A stretch of 64,000 nucleotides of DNA, taken from Laburnicola sp. R22_1 (Eukaryota > Ascomycota > Dothideomycetes > Pleosporales > Didymosphaeriaceae). The position numbers were made by a program, and so were the translations under genes. Under the pieces are notes generated by a model. The model saw nothing but the letters and a program-made list of their open reading frames with translations, did not search any database and was not told the DNA's origin. The stretch is from positions 62,001 through 126,000 of the forward strand of contig JACONQ010000010.1 in the NCBI GenBank assembly GCA_014281115.1, read 5' to 3'. How positions within the stretch are numbered: position 1 is the stretch's first letter; the number at the start of each line of letters is the position of its first letter. Positions 24,108 to 34,169 of the stretch are shown here, piece after piece.

Positions 24108-24295
24108 ATATAGGAGCTGTGCGCGCTAAGACCGCTAAGCTTACTTAGTAGTTTAAACGTGCTTTTTTTGTAATTACTACCTTTTTTACGCTCTTTTTAA
24201 TTACTAAGCAGGGGACTCCACTTTTTTTATTATATTATTTAAGATAAAAGCCTTTGTCGTATTACCCCTAGGTAGTTAATATAACGCTATACATA
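24108..24295 (+). repeat. T copy 1 continued, with reverse S unit
   Basis: Sequence resumes across the Gypsy A insertion: the degraded frame runs on with RSCAR and AYLVV. It then reaches AGTAGTTTAAACGTGC, which is also found in T copy 2 near 32,770. A reverse S unit follows at about 24,165-24,295. T copies 1, 2 and 3 all end in an S unit, so S may belong to the T terminus. Confidence 0.55.
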
Positions 24296-24429
24296 GTAAT
24301 TATATAAATATTTTTTAAAATATTTATAGGAACCTATAGCTATATAAATACCTATAGTAGTAGTAGCTTACTTTATTTATATTTATATAAAAGCCTAACT
24401 AGTTTTAATATTTATAAAAGCTATTACTT

Positions 24430-24498
24430 TTTTATAATTATCTTTTACGCTCTTTATAATTACTAAGTAAAAGGCTTTACTTTTTTTATTATATTATT
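24430..24498 (-). repeat. S-family unit, first part, split by Gypsy C
   Basis: A reverse S unit runs up to the Gypsy C LTR at 24499. The remainder (TTATTTAAGATAAAAGCCTT) resumes at 27463 after the element. The two parts join through the TTATT target duplication. Confidence 0.85.
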
Positions 24499-24777
24499 TG
24501 TAAGGGCAGTATACAGCCTTATAGGGCAAACCTCTCTAGAGTAGCTATAATAGTTAAAAGAGCTAGTTAAATTAAGACTATTCTAAGATAGTAGATAAGA
24601 AAGGGACGTAGGAGGCCCTTTCTTATATAGAGGACAGCGTAGGGCATAAGTCTACGCTAACCACCACGCTAATACTAACTAGGAAAGACGCCTTTAGAAA
24701 GGTAAAAGGCGCAAATAGAAAATATAGGGTATAAAAAAAAGGCGTGCTTAGTAGGAAGGCTAGCAAGTACTATTATA
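24499..24777 (-). repeat. Gypsy C LTR, low-coordinate copy
   Basis: It starts TGTAAGGGCAGTATACAGCC and ends TATTATA, where CA has become TA. It shares the CTTTAGAAAGGTAAAAGGCG block with the solo LTR at 11681, setting this subfamily apart from A and B. Confidence 0.85.
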
Positions 24778-25780
24778 CAACCCCCCTTTTAAGGCCTAAA
24801 AATAGGAAGAAAAGTACGTAAAAATAGGGTGTTTTAGCGGATTTTTAACATAACTAGGACTATTTTAGGGCTAAAGAGGGCTAGAATAGAGGCAACAGAC
24901 CCCTATAGTTCTAGTAGTGGACTTAGTTTTTAATTTAGGTGCTATTTAGTAAAGATATTAAGAAAAGTAATTAGAGTAAATTAGTGCTAGATTAGAAACT
25001 ACATCTTAGCGTTTAGCGCTTTGCTAATAAAGCGCTTCCTTAGCTCTAACACTATATAAAAATATAGTTAGCTAAAAATTTTCTAGTTAGTTTATTACGC
25101 ACTAGCGTAATTATATTATATAAGGTTTCCTAGTACTATAAAAGAGTCTTTTAAGAAAACGTATTAACCTAACTATATAGTTTTTAATTAGGGTAGAGTA
25201 ACTTATAAAGCTATAGGAGCTACTAGCGTAGTAGAGTAGAGATACTAAAAGGGTGCCCTACGCGCGTAATAGTTAGAGAGCTACTAAATTAGTAGTAAGC
25301 TAGCTAAGAAGAGGATAGCTAGAAATAAGAGTACTAAAAGTAATAGGTGCCTATGCGTAGTAGGCTAGCTAGAAAGCTGCTTAACTAGTAGTAAACTAGG
25401 CCACCTATTTTAATAGGTTAGAGTGCCTCTAAAGGCAAAATAAGTTAAGTAACTAGTAAATTAGAGTAAGGACTAATAGTTAGGGGGCAGCTCCTAATTG
25501 CTAGCAGTCTAGAAGATTTTATTAGGCAGTTTATTATTAGATTTATTGCCTAAGCATTCTTTCTATAGGGAGTTAGACTTAGGGTTAATTACGTTAGTAA
25601 ATTTAGGGTTGTTATTAGAGAGGTTATTATAATAGGCAGACTCTTTATCTTCTAATCTACCACTATAATAGATAGCGTTATTATCTTCTAGGCTATTATT
25701 ATAATAAGTAATACTAAGTTTATAAAGATTACTCTTATTAAGTGCCTCTTCTCTAGTGTAATCGCTATAGTCCTTACTAG

Positions 25781-25977
25781 TGTTAGGGATTCCTGAGGTG
25801 CGGCGCGCCTGGCGGAAGGTTCCGCCGAGCCCCGGAATCTTACCCGATTAGGCATTAGCGCCTCGGCTACGTGTGGGTATATAAGGCAGCTGTTAACAGT
25901 CTTTATACGCCACCTCGATATTTTAGTAAAATTAACTTCTTAATTTCAACCTTTAATATCTTGAGTGATCCCTTACA
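25781..25977 (+). repeat. Undamaged GC-rich solo LTR (197 bp), TSD ACTAG
   Basis: It starts TGTTAGGGATTCCTGAGG and ends GAGTGATCCCTTACA, flanked by perfect ACTAG at 25776-25780 and 25978-25982. It contains a TATA-like GTATATAAGGC near 25,877-25,890, likely its promoter (the orientation is inferred from this). It is much more GC-rich than the surrounding Gypsy C and shows no RIP damage, so it arrived after the host element was mutated. No other copy was noticed in the window. The parent family is unknown. Confidence 0.85.
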
Positions 25978-26399
25978 ACTAGGTTAGACGTCTTTTAGCT
26001 TATCTAGCTATTCTAGCAACAGCTAGAGAAGGGTGGTAGAAAGTAGTTAGCTAAAGTAATTAGGCTTAGGCTCTACTTTAGAGTCTCTATTATTAAAAAG
26101 AGTAGTTAGGGTCGCCTAATATACGTTAATTTTAGGACTCTTAGAGAATAATAGCATAGAGTTGTTAGATTTAGAGGCTAACTACTAGCAAGTTTAAGGT
26201 AGAAGTAGGGTTATAATAAAGATATTTAACTACAATCTATTAATAAGCTAAACTAGAAGGTAGCTAGGCAATATTAATAGTCTAGTAATTAGTTGTCTAG
26301 CTAAATACTTAATAGGTAGTAAGTAAAGGCTAGGGTAGTTTTAGTAAAGGGAGTAGGTTCCTATAACTAGTGCTACCCTAGTTTAAATATAAGCTTAAC

Positions 26400-26515
26400 T
26401 AAAATCTAAAGTAGTAAAAGATTAGTGTAGAGTGCGTAAGGCTACTTAGTAAGGTAGAGTAGTAAAAGATTAGAGTAGACTAGATAAAGCCACTTAGTAA
26501 GGCTAGCACTAGGGT
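26400..26515. repeat. Imperfect direct repeats inside Gypsy C
   Basis: Two copies of about 50 bp share AGTAGTAAAAGATTAG and CTTAGTAAGG. They are non-coding and of unknown role. Confidence 0.5.
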
Positions 26516-27175
26516 AACCTAGTGTTAAGATTTTCTAAGTATTAGAGTGGTTTATTAGGGGCGTCTATCGCGAAGGTAGTAAGAGATAATAAGAAAAAAT
26601 ACCTAAGAGGTTAATAGTTAGGCGCGGCAGAGTACTTAGATTTAGTAAGTCTAAGTATCTTATAAGTATAAGCTAGTGCGCTTAGCAAGTAAGGTAGGGC
26701 GCCTTGTAAAGAAGGTAAAAGTATTATTTATATAAAATCTTAATAGGTGGCGCCGCGGCGTCTCTAGAGTCTAATTTTAGTTTCTTTTACTTAGTGCCTT
26801 TAGCCCTTATAGTGTAACGCTAGTTAGGTATTATAGACAAATTAGTCTTTAGAGGTAATATAGTTATTGCTTATTATTATTTGTTATTATTTAGGAATAT
26901 TTAGGGTAGTCTCTTAATATAGACCTTAGCATAGTGTAATAACTACCTAGCATAACTAGTAACTAACCTAATACATCCTTACCTACTTATAGTAGGCAAA
27001 GGAGTTATATTAGTAGTCTTATAGACCTTAGGCAGTGTAACAACTACCTAGCACAACTAGTAACTAATAAGGTAAAACTTTTACTAATTTAACTACCTAT
27101 AGGTAGCGTCTTAATGGAGGAGTAGATATTATATTGCTGTCTATAGCCAAATAAAAAGGGTTAGTCTTAGAATAA

Positions 27176-27462
27176 TATAAGGGCGATACACGGCCTTATA
27201 GGGCAAACCTCTCTAGGACAGCTAGAATAGTTAAAAGAGCTAGTTAAATTAAGACTATTCTAAAACAGTAAATAAGAAAGGGATATAGAGGGCTCTTTCT
27301 TATATAGAGAGCGGCGTAGGATATAGGTCTACACTAACTACCACACTAATACTAATTAGAAAAGGCGCCTTTAGAAAGGTAAAAGGCGTAAATAGGGGAA
27401 ATAGGGTGTAAATGAAAGGTAATAGGACGTGCTTAGCAGAGAGGCTAGCAAGTACCATTATA
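27176..27462 (-). repeat. Gypsy C LTR, high-coordinate copy
   Basis: This is the partner of the LTR at 24499, at 287 bp slightly longer because of small indels. The TG start has become TA. TTATT follows directly. Confidence 0.85.
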
Positions 27463-27761
27463 TTATTTAAGATAAAAGCCTTCATTAATCTACCTCTAAG
27501 TAGTTAATTAATAATATATAAAAGCTATATTAGTCTTAGTATTTATATATATAGAGTTAAGTTAGATAGTAAATATAGTATTATTTAAGTAATATTTTTA
27601 TTACTTTAGGCTACTATATATAGCTTACTAGTAACTATAGTTTTAGTATTTACTCTTAGCTTAATACTTCTTTCTTTAGAACTACTATAAGCTATTTCTT
27701 ATATATATAGCCTAACTCTAAATAATAATCCTTTTTCTATTCTTTAAAGTTTTTTTCTAGA
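27463..27761. repeat. Second part of the split S unit and AT-rich spacer
   Basis: 27463-27515 completes the reverse S unit cut by Gypsy C. The rest, up to the R1 copy 2 start, is AT-rich without a recognisable feature. Confidence 0.6.
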
Positions 27762-28174
27762 AGAGAAATATTACAGACCTTCTAGTATATAGTATAATAC
27801 TATAAGGGAAAGCTATAGGTGTACTAAAATTACATTAAAAAAGATAAAGCTTAGAAATAGGTTAGGCTAGAAACTATTTATTAGCACGTACAAATTAGCC
27901 CCTTATACTAATAAGGTAGTTAATTATAGTATACTATAGTTTATAGATACTAAAGTTAAAGTTAAAGATAATAATATAATGCGGCTACCTACGTATAAAG
28001 TATAAAAATCTATAACTAAAATAAGTGTTTATTTACTCTTACACATAGAGTATATTATTACATAAGACCTTAAGGTTACTATTTGCTAAGGTACTAATAG
28101 CCTTCCCTTAACTAAATAATACGCTTTCTATAGAGTAGGTAGTTACGCGCCTATATATATATATATATAATAAA

Positions 28175-28378
28175 AAGGATAATAATAAGAAGGATAATAA
28201 TAAGAAGGATAATAATAAGAAGGATAATAATAAGAAGGATAATAATAAGAAGGATAATAATAAGAAGGATAATAATAAGAAGGATAATAATAAGAAGGAT
28301 AATAATAAGAAGGATAATAATAAGAAGAATAATAATAAGAAGGATAATAATAAGAAGGATAATAATAAGAAGGATAAT
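28175..28378. repeat. 15-bp satellite array
   Basis: About 13-14 copies of AAGGATAATAATAAG, nearly perfect. The minus-strand frame 28108-28383 is simply this array translated as LLLSF repeats and is not a gene. R1 copies 1 and 3 lack it. Confidence 0.95.
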
Positions 28379-29049
28379 GCCAACTAAAATACCTAGGGTT
28401 AGTATTATAAAAGTTAAACGCCTTCTAATATTACTAATAGTATAGCAGCATAATATAAGTTATGTGGCAAATAGATTACTATAGCTAGTTTGTCTTATTG
28501 CGATATTAGTAAATACCTAGGTGCTCTAGGGACTATAGATTTTAACCTATAGCTCTCTCTCTACTATCTTAGTAGGCTAGTCCTTAGCTATATTATAGAT
28601 AAACTAAACTAGAGCTATTTTAAAAAGTAATAGGCTAGATTTACTAAAGGTTATTAGAGATATATAAAGTATAAGACGCTGCTATTTAACCTAGAGGTCT
28701 TAAAGGGTTATTATGCTAATAGATTTTACTAAGAATAAGTAATAGAGATATAGTAGATATATAAATACGCGCTTATACTATAGGACTTCTATAGGCAATA
28801 GATAAAGTAAGACTAACGCTAAAAGTATTAAGGTACTATTTAGTGTTAGAAGTACAAAGCGCACGTAATTTATTATATATTATAGTAATGGCAGCGCGTG
28901 CATCTAGGAGTTCTAAGTAGTTAATTATCTAGTAACGCGGCCAAAGGTTAAAAGGTAGGTGTTAATTATTATAGGGTTAGTTGTCTTAGAAGCTAAAGAG
29001 AGACGTTAAAAAAACTTTAACATGCTTTAGTTCTAGGGCTTAGCGCTTA

Positions 29050-29093
29050 TATATTAAAGATCTTCGTCGTGTGGAGATTCTAACCAAGGTCGA
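29050..29093 (-). mobile_element. 44-bp insertion with 9-bp direct repeat (tiny mobile sequence)
   Basis: R1 copy 2 has extra sequence that copies 1 (near 14,225) and 3 (near 31,915) lack. TAGCGCTTA at 29041-29049 recurs at 29094-29102. The insert holds GTGGAGATTCTAACCAAGG, which also occurs in reverse in the insertion at 33019-33087. Read on the minus strand the two share one end, an A/T-rich tail after GACGAAGAT, and differ at the other, as 5'-truncated retrocopies would. No source gene is recognised. Confidence 0.7.
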
Positions 29094-29269
29094 TAGCGCT
29101 TACATATAATATTATATAGGCGCTGTAACGTAATAAAAAACGCAGTAATTAAATATAGTAGGGCCACTTAAAAACTAATTAAGTAGAGGTAGTTTATACT
29201 CCTGCCTAGGAGAGTAAAGTTTCGTTTTAAAATAATTTTATAAATGCTATTTTTTTAATATAATATATA

Positions 29270-29645
29270 ATTATTTTATATCATTTTTAATTACTAAGTA
29301 GAGGGTTCTGCTTATTTTATTATTTTATTTAAGATAAAAGCTTTTATTATTTTACTTCTAGATAGTTAATTAATAATATATATATAATTATATAGCGTTA
29401 ATTTATCTATCTAGGGGTAAGATAATAAAGGCTTTTATCTTAAATAATATAACAAAAAAGCAGAGCCTCCTACTTAGTAATTAAAAAAGGTGTAAAAGGT
29501 AATAATAAAAAAGTAAAAAGAGTATATGGCATTAATTTATCTACCTAGGGTAGGACGATAAAGGCTTTTATCTTTAATAACATAACAAAAAAGCAGAGCT
29601 CCTTTTTAGAAATTAAAAAGACCGTAAAAAGAGTTTAAAAAGGTA
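29270..29645. repeat. Cluster of three S units
   Basis: One reverse unit at about 29,270-29,380 and two forward units at about 29,395-29,500 and 29,528-29,640. The reverse unit reads AATTACTAAGTAGAGGGTTC; the forward ones carry the usual AAAGGCTTTTATCTT core. Confidence 0.75.
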
Positions 29646-29789
29646 AATTATACAAAAAGCGTACATAATTATATTCTAATAAAGATGAACTATTTTCTAT
29701 ATTAATCTTATTTTTTTAGTATACTACTATTATGTCTTTTAATAGTATTATCTCTACTATTCCTATTTTTTCAATATACTAATCATGGG

Positions 29790-29960
29790 TTATTACCTAA
29801 TAATCTAGAAGTAGAATAATAAAGGATTTTATTTTAAAAAAATAAAAGGTAGAGCCCCCTACATAGTAATTAAAAAGAGTATAAAAGGTAAATATATATT
29901 TTCTATATAGTGTTAAATTAACTATCTAAAAGTAAAGTAATAAAGTCTTTAATTTTAATT
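29790..29960 (+). repeat. Two partial S units
   Basis: Degraded forward units at about 29,790-29,890 and 29,915-29,960, the second cut short before R1 copy 3. Confidence 0.6.
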
Positions 29961-29974
29961 AATATAATAATAGG

Positions 29975-32034
29975 AAGAGAACTATTATAGACCTTTTAGT
30001 ACATAGTATAACGCTATAAAGGAAAGCTATAAGTATACTAAAAACATATTAAAAAAAAGTAAAATAGTAAAATAAATTAGACTAGGTAGGAACTATATAT
30101 TAGTATATATAAATTAGCTCTTTATACTAATAAAGTAGTTAATTATAAAATACACTAGGTACTAAAGTTAATAATATATTATATAGTTACTTACGCGTGT
30201 AATATAATATCTATAACTAACGATTAAGTATTATTTATTTACTTATACTATATTTAATTATTATATAAGATCTTAAGGTTTGCGCTATATTTATTTTTTG
30301 CTCTAAAAACACTATTACTACTAGATATATAATATTACACCCCTACTTAGAAAATATTAATAATAATATGGCTAGATATAAAGTAGCTAGATATAATAGC
30401 TAGATACTATTTAATATTAAAAACTATATAGGTATTTATAAAAAGAATCTATATAGTAAGTAAATAGCTACTATAGAATTATATTACTATATTAAGGAGA
30501 ATATAGATTTTAGTAAGTAAAAGTTTTATAGTATAGATTACCCTATACTAGTTTAGGTATAAGTACTTATAATCATTAAAAATAAAGACTAAAAGAATAT
30601 AAATATTTTCTTATAGAAATCTAGATTAGTAGTTGTATACCGCTATATAGCTTATAGTAATTACTGCTTAATATTAGATTTCTAATTAATAACTACTTAC
30701 TTTAAAGATAGTAGTTATACTAAGCAAGTACTAAAGGTATAGAAAATATATAAATATATAATTATATTATAAAAAATCTAGAAAAGAAAGCTAACGTAAG
30801 GCTAATACTAAAAGTATTAGAGTGCTATTTAGTATTAAAAGTAAAAAGCGCGTACATAATATAATATATATTATAATAATAGTAAAACGTATATTTAGAA
30901 GTTCTAAATAATTAATTATTTAGTAATATAGTAAAAGACTATAAAATAGTATTAATTATCTAGTAATATAGTAGGTAGATAGATAGAGTATTATTATTAT
31001 AAGTTATCTTAGAAACTAAAGAATAATTGTTGCAATCGACACAATTTTGTTAGTAGAAGGGGCCGAATTTTTTTTTAGGCGATAGTGACTTATAAGGAGC
31101 CGAATTAAAGTTTAATATAACTATACTTTTATTATATATAACTCTATGTTATACTTTACTAGTAAGGGAAGCTATAGCAATATTAAAAGCTGCTTATATG
31201 CTGATATGTCTCTAATAGCTATATTTGCTTATCTATAACTACTATTTAGAGAATAATCTATCTAGTTTATTATAGTAAGTTTAACTTTAACTTTGCTATA
31301 CTTATTAACGCTTACACATAGTATAGATAGATTTAAAATTAATACTCTATCTACGCTATTCTAACTATTTACTAGCAATGCTTACTAATAGTAAGTGCTA
31401 CTATACTTGCATATAGCTATTTAAGGAGGAAAAAAAGGAGGAAAAGAAGGAGGGTAATAATAGAAAGATAGATAATATTAGGATTCTTAAGAAGGTAGTA
31501 GCAAGGTACTATAACTTACCTAAGGGTATGCTTATTAACTTAATCTTATATAATTACTAATATATAGTACTAGAAACTAAGAACGACGCTGCGTTTATTA
31601 AGAGGGAGCTAAAAAGAATATAATCCCTTATTAAGCATATTAAAGAGAGTAATAGTCTTTGCCTAGAGTATATAGTGTATGTTAAGGCGCTCTATAAGTA
31701 TTACTACTTATAGAGATAGTTGCTAGATTTGCTACTGCTTAATATTGTCCATTTATAGGTTAATTATAAGAGGGGTGTTTAGTGCTACTTTATTTAGTTC
31801 AAAATTAAATAGTTTAGCTTAAAAAGCAAAATTAAATACATGTTAAGCACCTTGCGATAATAAGACCGAAACTAAAGAAAATATTAAAAAAATTTAATAC
31901 GATTTAGGCTTAGTGTATACATAATATGATATAATATTATATAGGCGCTAGTAATATAATAAAACAATATAGTAATTAAATATAGTAGGCCTACTTAAAA
32001 ACTAATAAGTAGAGGTAGTTTATACTTCTACCTA
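29975..32034 (+). repeat. R1 repeat, copy 3, interrupted by U insertion
   Basis: The third R1 copy (left part 29975-31023, right part from 31868) has the same ends as the other two and heavy RIP-type change. The 844-bp U element at 31024-31867 interrupts it, flanked by a 12-bp duplication. Confidence 0.65.
31024..31867 (+). mobile_element. U element: 844-bp insertion with 12-bp target duplication
   Basis: GAAACTAAAGAA occurs at 31012-31023 and again at 31868-31879, and the R1 paralogues have no such insertion. The long duplication and absence of terminal repeats suggest LINE- or SINE-like retroposition. From about 31,372 to 31,800 one frame reads coherently with few stops: RILKKVVARYYNLPKGMLIN, TKNDAAFIKRELKRI, and an acidic/basic KEEKKEEKKEG stretch. 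The protein is not recognised. The 3' end is shared with 124-267. Confidence 0.6.
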
Positions 32035-32099
32035 GGGGAAAATTAATATAATAAGAAACTATTACGTAATTCTAGCCTAACTATTTAACTAACTACTAT

Positions 32100-32350
32100 G
32101 TTATATAATTAATTTTAATTACTAAGTAGGGAGGTCTGCTTTTTTGTTATATTATTCGAAATAAAAGCCTTTATCGTGCTACTCCTAGATAGTTAATTTA
32201 ACGCCATATATAATTAATAATTTCTTTAATAAAAATTGTTACTATAGTAATAATAATAATAATAATTATTATTATAGAGGGCTCTACTTTTTTGTTATAT
32301 TATTTAAGATGAAAGCCTTTGTCGTGCTACCCCTAAGTAGTTAATTTAAC
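32100..32350 (-). repeat. Two reverse S units
   Basis: Units at about 32,100-32,205 and 32,278-32,350, separated by AT-rich sequence with AAT triplets. The second is well preserved: AAGATGAAAGCCTTTGTCGT. Confidence 0.7.
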
Positions 32351-32486
32351 GCCACATAATAATTATTATAATAGTAACTAACTTAACTATTTTATTGCTT
32401 TTCTATAGTAAATTTTCTCTTATAACTAGTAAGCTATATACTACCTTCTAGAATTTTACTACTACTACCTATCTTATTTATACTCT

Positions 32487-32557
<71 letters not shown>
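32487..32557. repeat. (TAC)n microsatellite
   Basis: About 23 uninterrupted triplets. Confidence 0.95.
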
Positions 32558-32634
32558 TCTATTCTTACCTTTATTACTTTTAGTTTTTTATATTAACTAT
32601 ACTCTAAATAATTACTACTACTTTAATAAACCTT

Positions 32635-32760
32635 TTATATATTATTAAATTAACTACTTAGGGATAAAATAGTAAAGGCTTTTATCTTGAATAATATAAT
32701 AAAAAAGTAGAGCCCTTTACTTAGTAATTAAAAAAGAGTGTAAAATAGATAATTATAAAC
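32635..32760 (+). repeat. S unit at the end of T copy 2
   Basis: A forward S unit, which is the expected terminal S of the reverse-oriented T copy that follows. Confidence 0.7.
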
Positions 32761-32764
32761 AAAG

Positions 32765-33912
32765 TACATTTAAACTACTAGATAAGCTTAGTAGTTTTAG
32801 CGCGAGGCTACTCCTATAAGAAAAACTTTTATAAAGAGGCTACTTAAAACTTTAAGAAAGATAAAACGTTAGTTTAACTATACTATAAGCTATTTGTTTT
32901 TACTATCTTAAGTTATAAACTACTATTTAAATTGTTATAAATAGTATAAGTTAATATAGTAATAGGGATATACTATTTTATATAATAGTAGAATAAAAGT
33001 AATATATACTAAATACACTTTTACTCCTCTCTGTGTATAGTGCGGACTCGACCTTGGTTAGAATCTCCACTCGACAAAGATATTTAATACTAGATACACT
33101 ATTACTCTATTACTCTATTAAAGTTATTCTTAATAAATTTTCTACTATTATCACTCTATGCCCTACTATTTATCTAGATATTAATATTATTTTTAAAAAA
33201 GTACTTACTATTACTAAGAAGTGCACACTAAATATTTACGCTATTATTACTAAGGTAACTATACTAGAGTTTTATTTTATTTATTAAATACTTTCTTAGC
33301 GTAAGGGGTAAGTATACTTAACTATCTATAAGGTAGTTCTAATATACTATTTAGGTTAGTAGCTTATTTAGTTTATAAAAGACTATAAGGTTAAATTCCT
33401 ACTTTAGTAAAAGTAATTACTTTTATTAGTAATAAAATCCTCTAGTAAGAAATATATAAAAAGAATAATAAAGTGTTTAGTAATAAGCTAAAGATAGTAA
33501 AAGTATTATATAGATCTATAAAATTCTTCTAGCTATTATTATTACTATTAAGTTAGCTTATTTAGCGCATAAGTGTAAATAACTAATAATAATAGTAGTA
33601 ATAAGCTAGATATACTATATGCGCTATAAGTAAACGTTATAGTAGGACTAGAAGCTTATAGGTATTTAAAGGTATAAGTAAGATTAAACTATTATTATAT
33701 TACTAAATATTTAAGGTTAGTTTTTAATTAGACTTCGGTGGTATATATAGTATATAATAACCTTTTATCTTAATCTACTTTAATCTTAAACTATGAAAAA
33801 GGTTAAAAAAGATATTTAGTAAGCTAATAAACTTTTTATATTACTACTATACCTATTAGAGGCTTTAGACTAAGAGGTTAGAGTTACCTAAGTAAACTTA
33901 TAAATTTAATAG
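32765..33912 (-). repeat. T-family element, copy 2 (reverse), cut by Gypsy B
   Basis: The reverse complement matches T copy 1 (14690-15652 plus 24108 onward) along most of its length, including the start block near 33,780-33,850 and the end near 32,770. It is more AT-rich and more broken than copy 1. A 69-bp insertion at 33019-33087 is absent from copy 1. Gypsy B starts at 33913. Confidence 0.6.
33019..33087 (+). mobile_element. 69-bp insertion with 12-bp direct repeat (tiny mobile sequence)
   Basis: TACTAAATACAC (33007-33018) and TACTAGATACAC (33088-33099) flank it; one G/A transition separates them. T copy 1 has the empty site at about 15,441-15,453 (reverse complement). The insert contains CGACCTTGGTTAGAATCTCC, shared in reverse with 29050-29093, and extends further at its 5' side. 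It has no coding capacity. Confidence 0.75.
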
Positions 33913-34169
33913 TGTAAGGGCGGTACACGGCCTTATAGGGCAAATCTCTCGGGGACAGCTAGTATAGTTAAAAGAGATAACTAAATTAAGACTATACTAA
34001 GATGGGAGATAAGGAAGGGAACTGGGGGGCCCTTACTTATATAGTGGGCGGCGTAGGGCATAGGCCCACGCGAACCACGCGCTAACACTAACTAGGAAAG
34101 GCGCTATTAGGGTGTGAAAGGAAAGGTAATGGTGAATAACTAGCAGGGAGGCAGCCACGAATCGTTACA
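33913..34169 (-). repeat. Gypsy B LTR, low-coordinate copy (257 bp)
   Basis: TGTAAGGGCGGTACACGGCC to CGTTACA, less mutated than its partner. The C6T4 tract follows, as in Gypsy A. Confidence 0.9.

Larger units (their letters stand above)
24499..27462 (-). mobile_element. Gypsy C: short non-autonomous LTR element
   Basis: LTRs at 24499-24777 and 27176-27462 are flanked by a perfect 5-bp duplication, TTATT (24494-24498 and 27463-27467). The 2,964-bp element keeps the internal sequence next to each LTR that A and B also have (the C6T4 tract and a block ending in a Gypsy A-like leader). The middle is about 2 kb of sequence with no recognisable gag or pol. It looks like a non-autonomous derivative moved by A/B-type proteins. 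A solo LTR at 25781-25977 is nested within it. Confidence 0.85.
27762..29208 (+). repeat. R1 repeat, copy 2 (~1.45 kb)
   Basis: Homologous end to end with copies at 13104 and 29975. It differs by a 15-bp satellite array at 28175-28378 and a 44-bp insertion at 29050-29093. Start AAGAGAAATATTACAGACC, end TATACTCCTGCCTA. Confidence 0.65.

Noticed and set aside
25781..25790. Telomere-like TTAGGG
   Set aside because: A single occurrence at the start of the solo LTR. No tandem array.
28108..28383. Minus-strand ORF of 91 codons with LLLSF repeats
   Set aside because: It is the translation of the 15-bp satellite array and ends in AT-rich flanks. No sign of a gene.
33019..33087. tRNA-like box (GGTTAGAATCT, or GGTCGAGTCC on the other strand) in the tiny insertion
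   Set aside because: It resembles a Pol III B box, but no A box or cloverleaf pairing could be drawn, so no tRNA is called.
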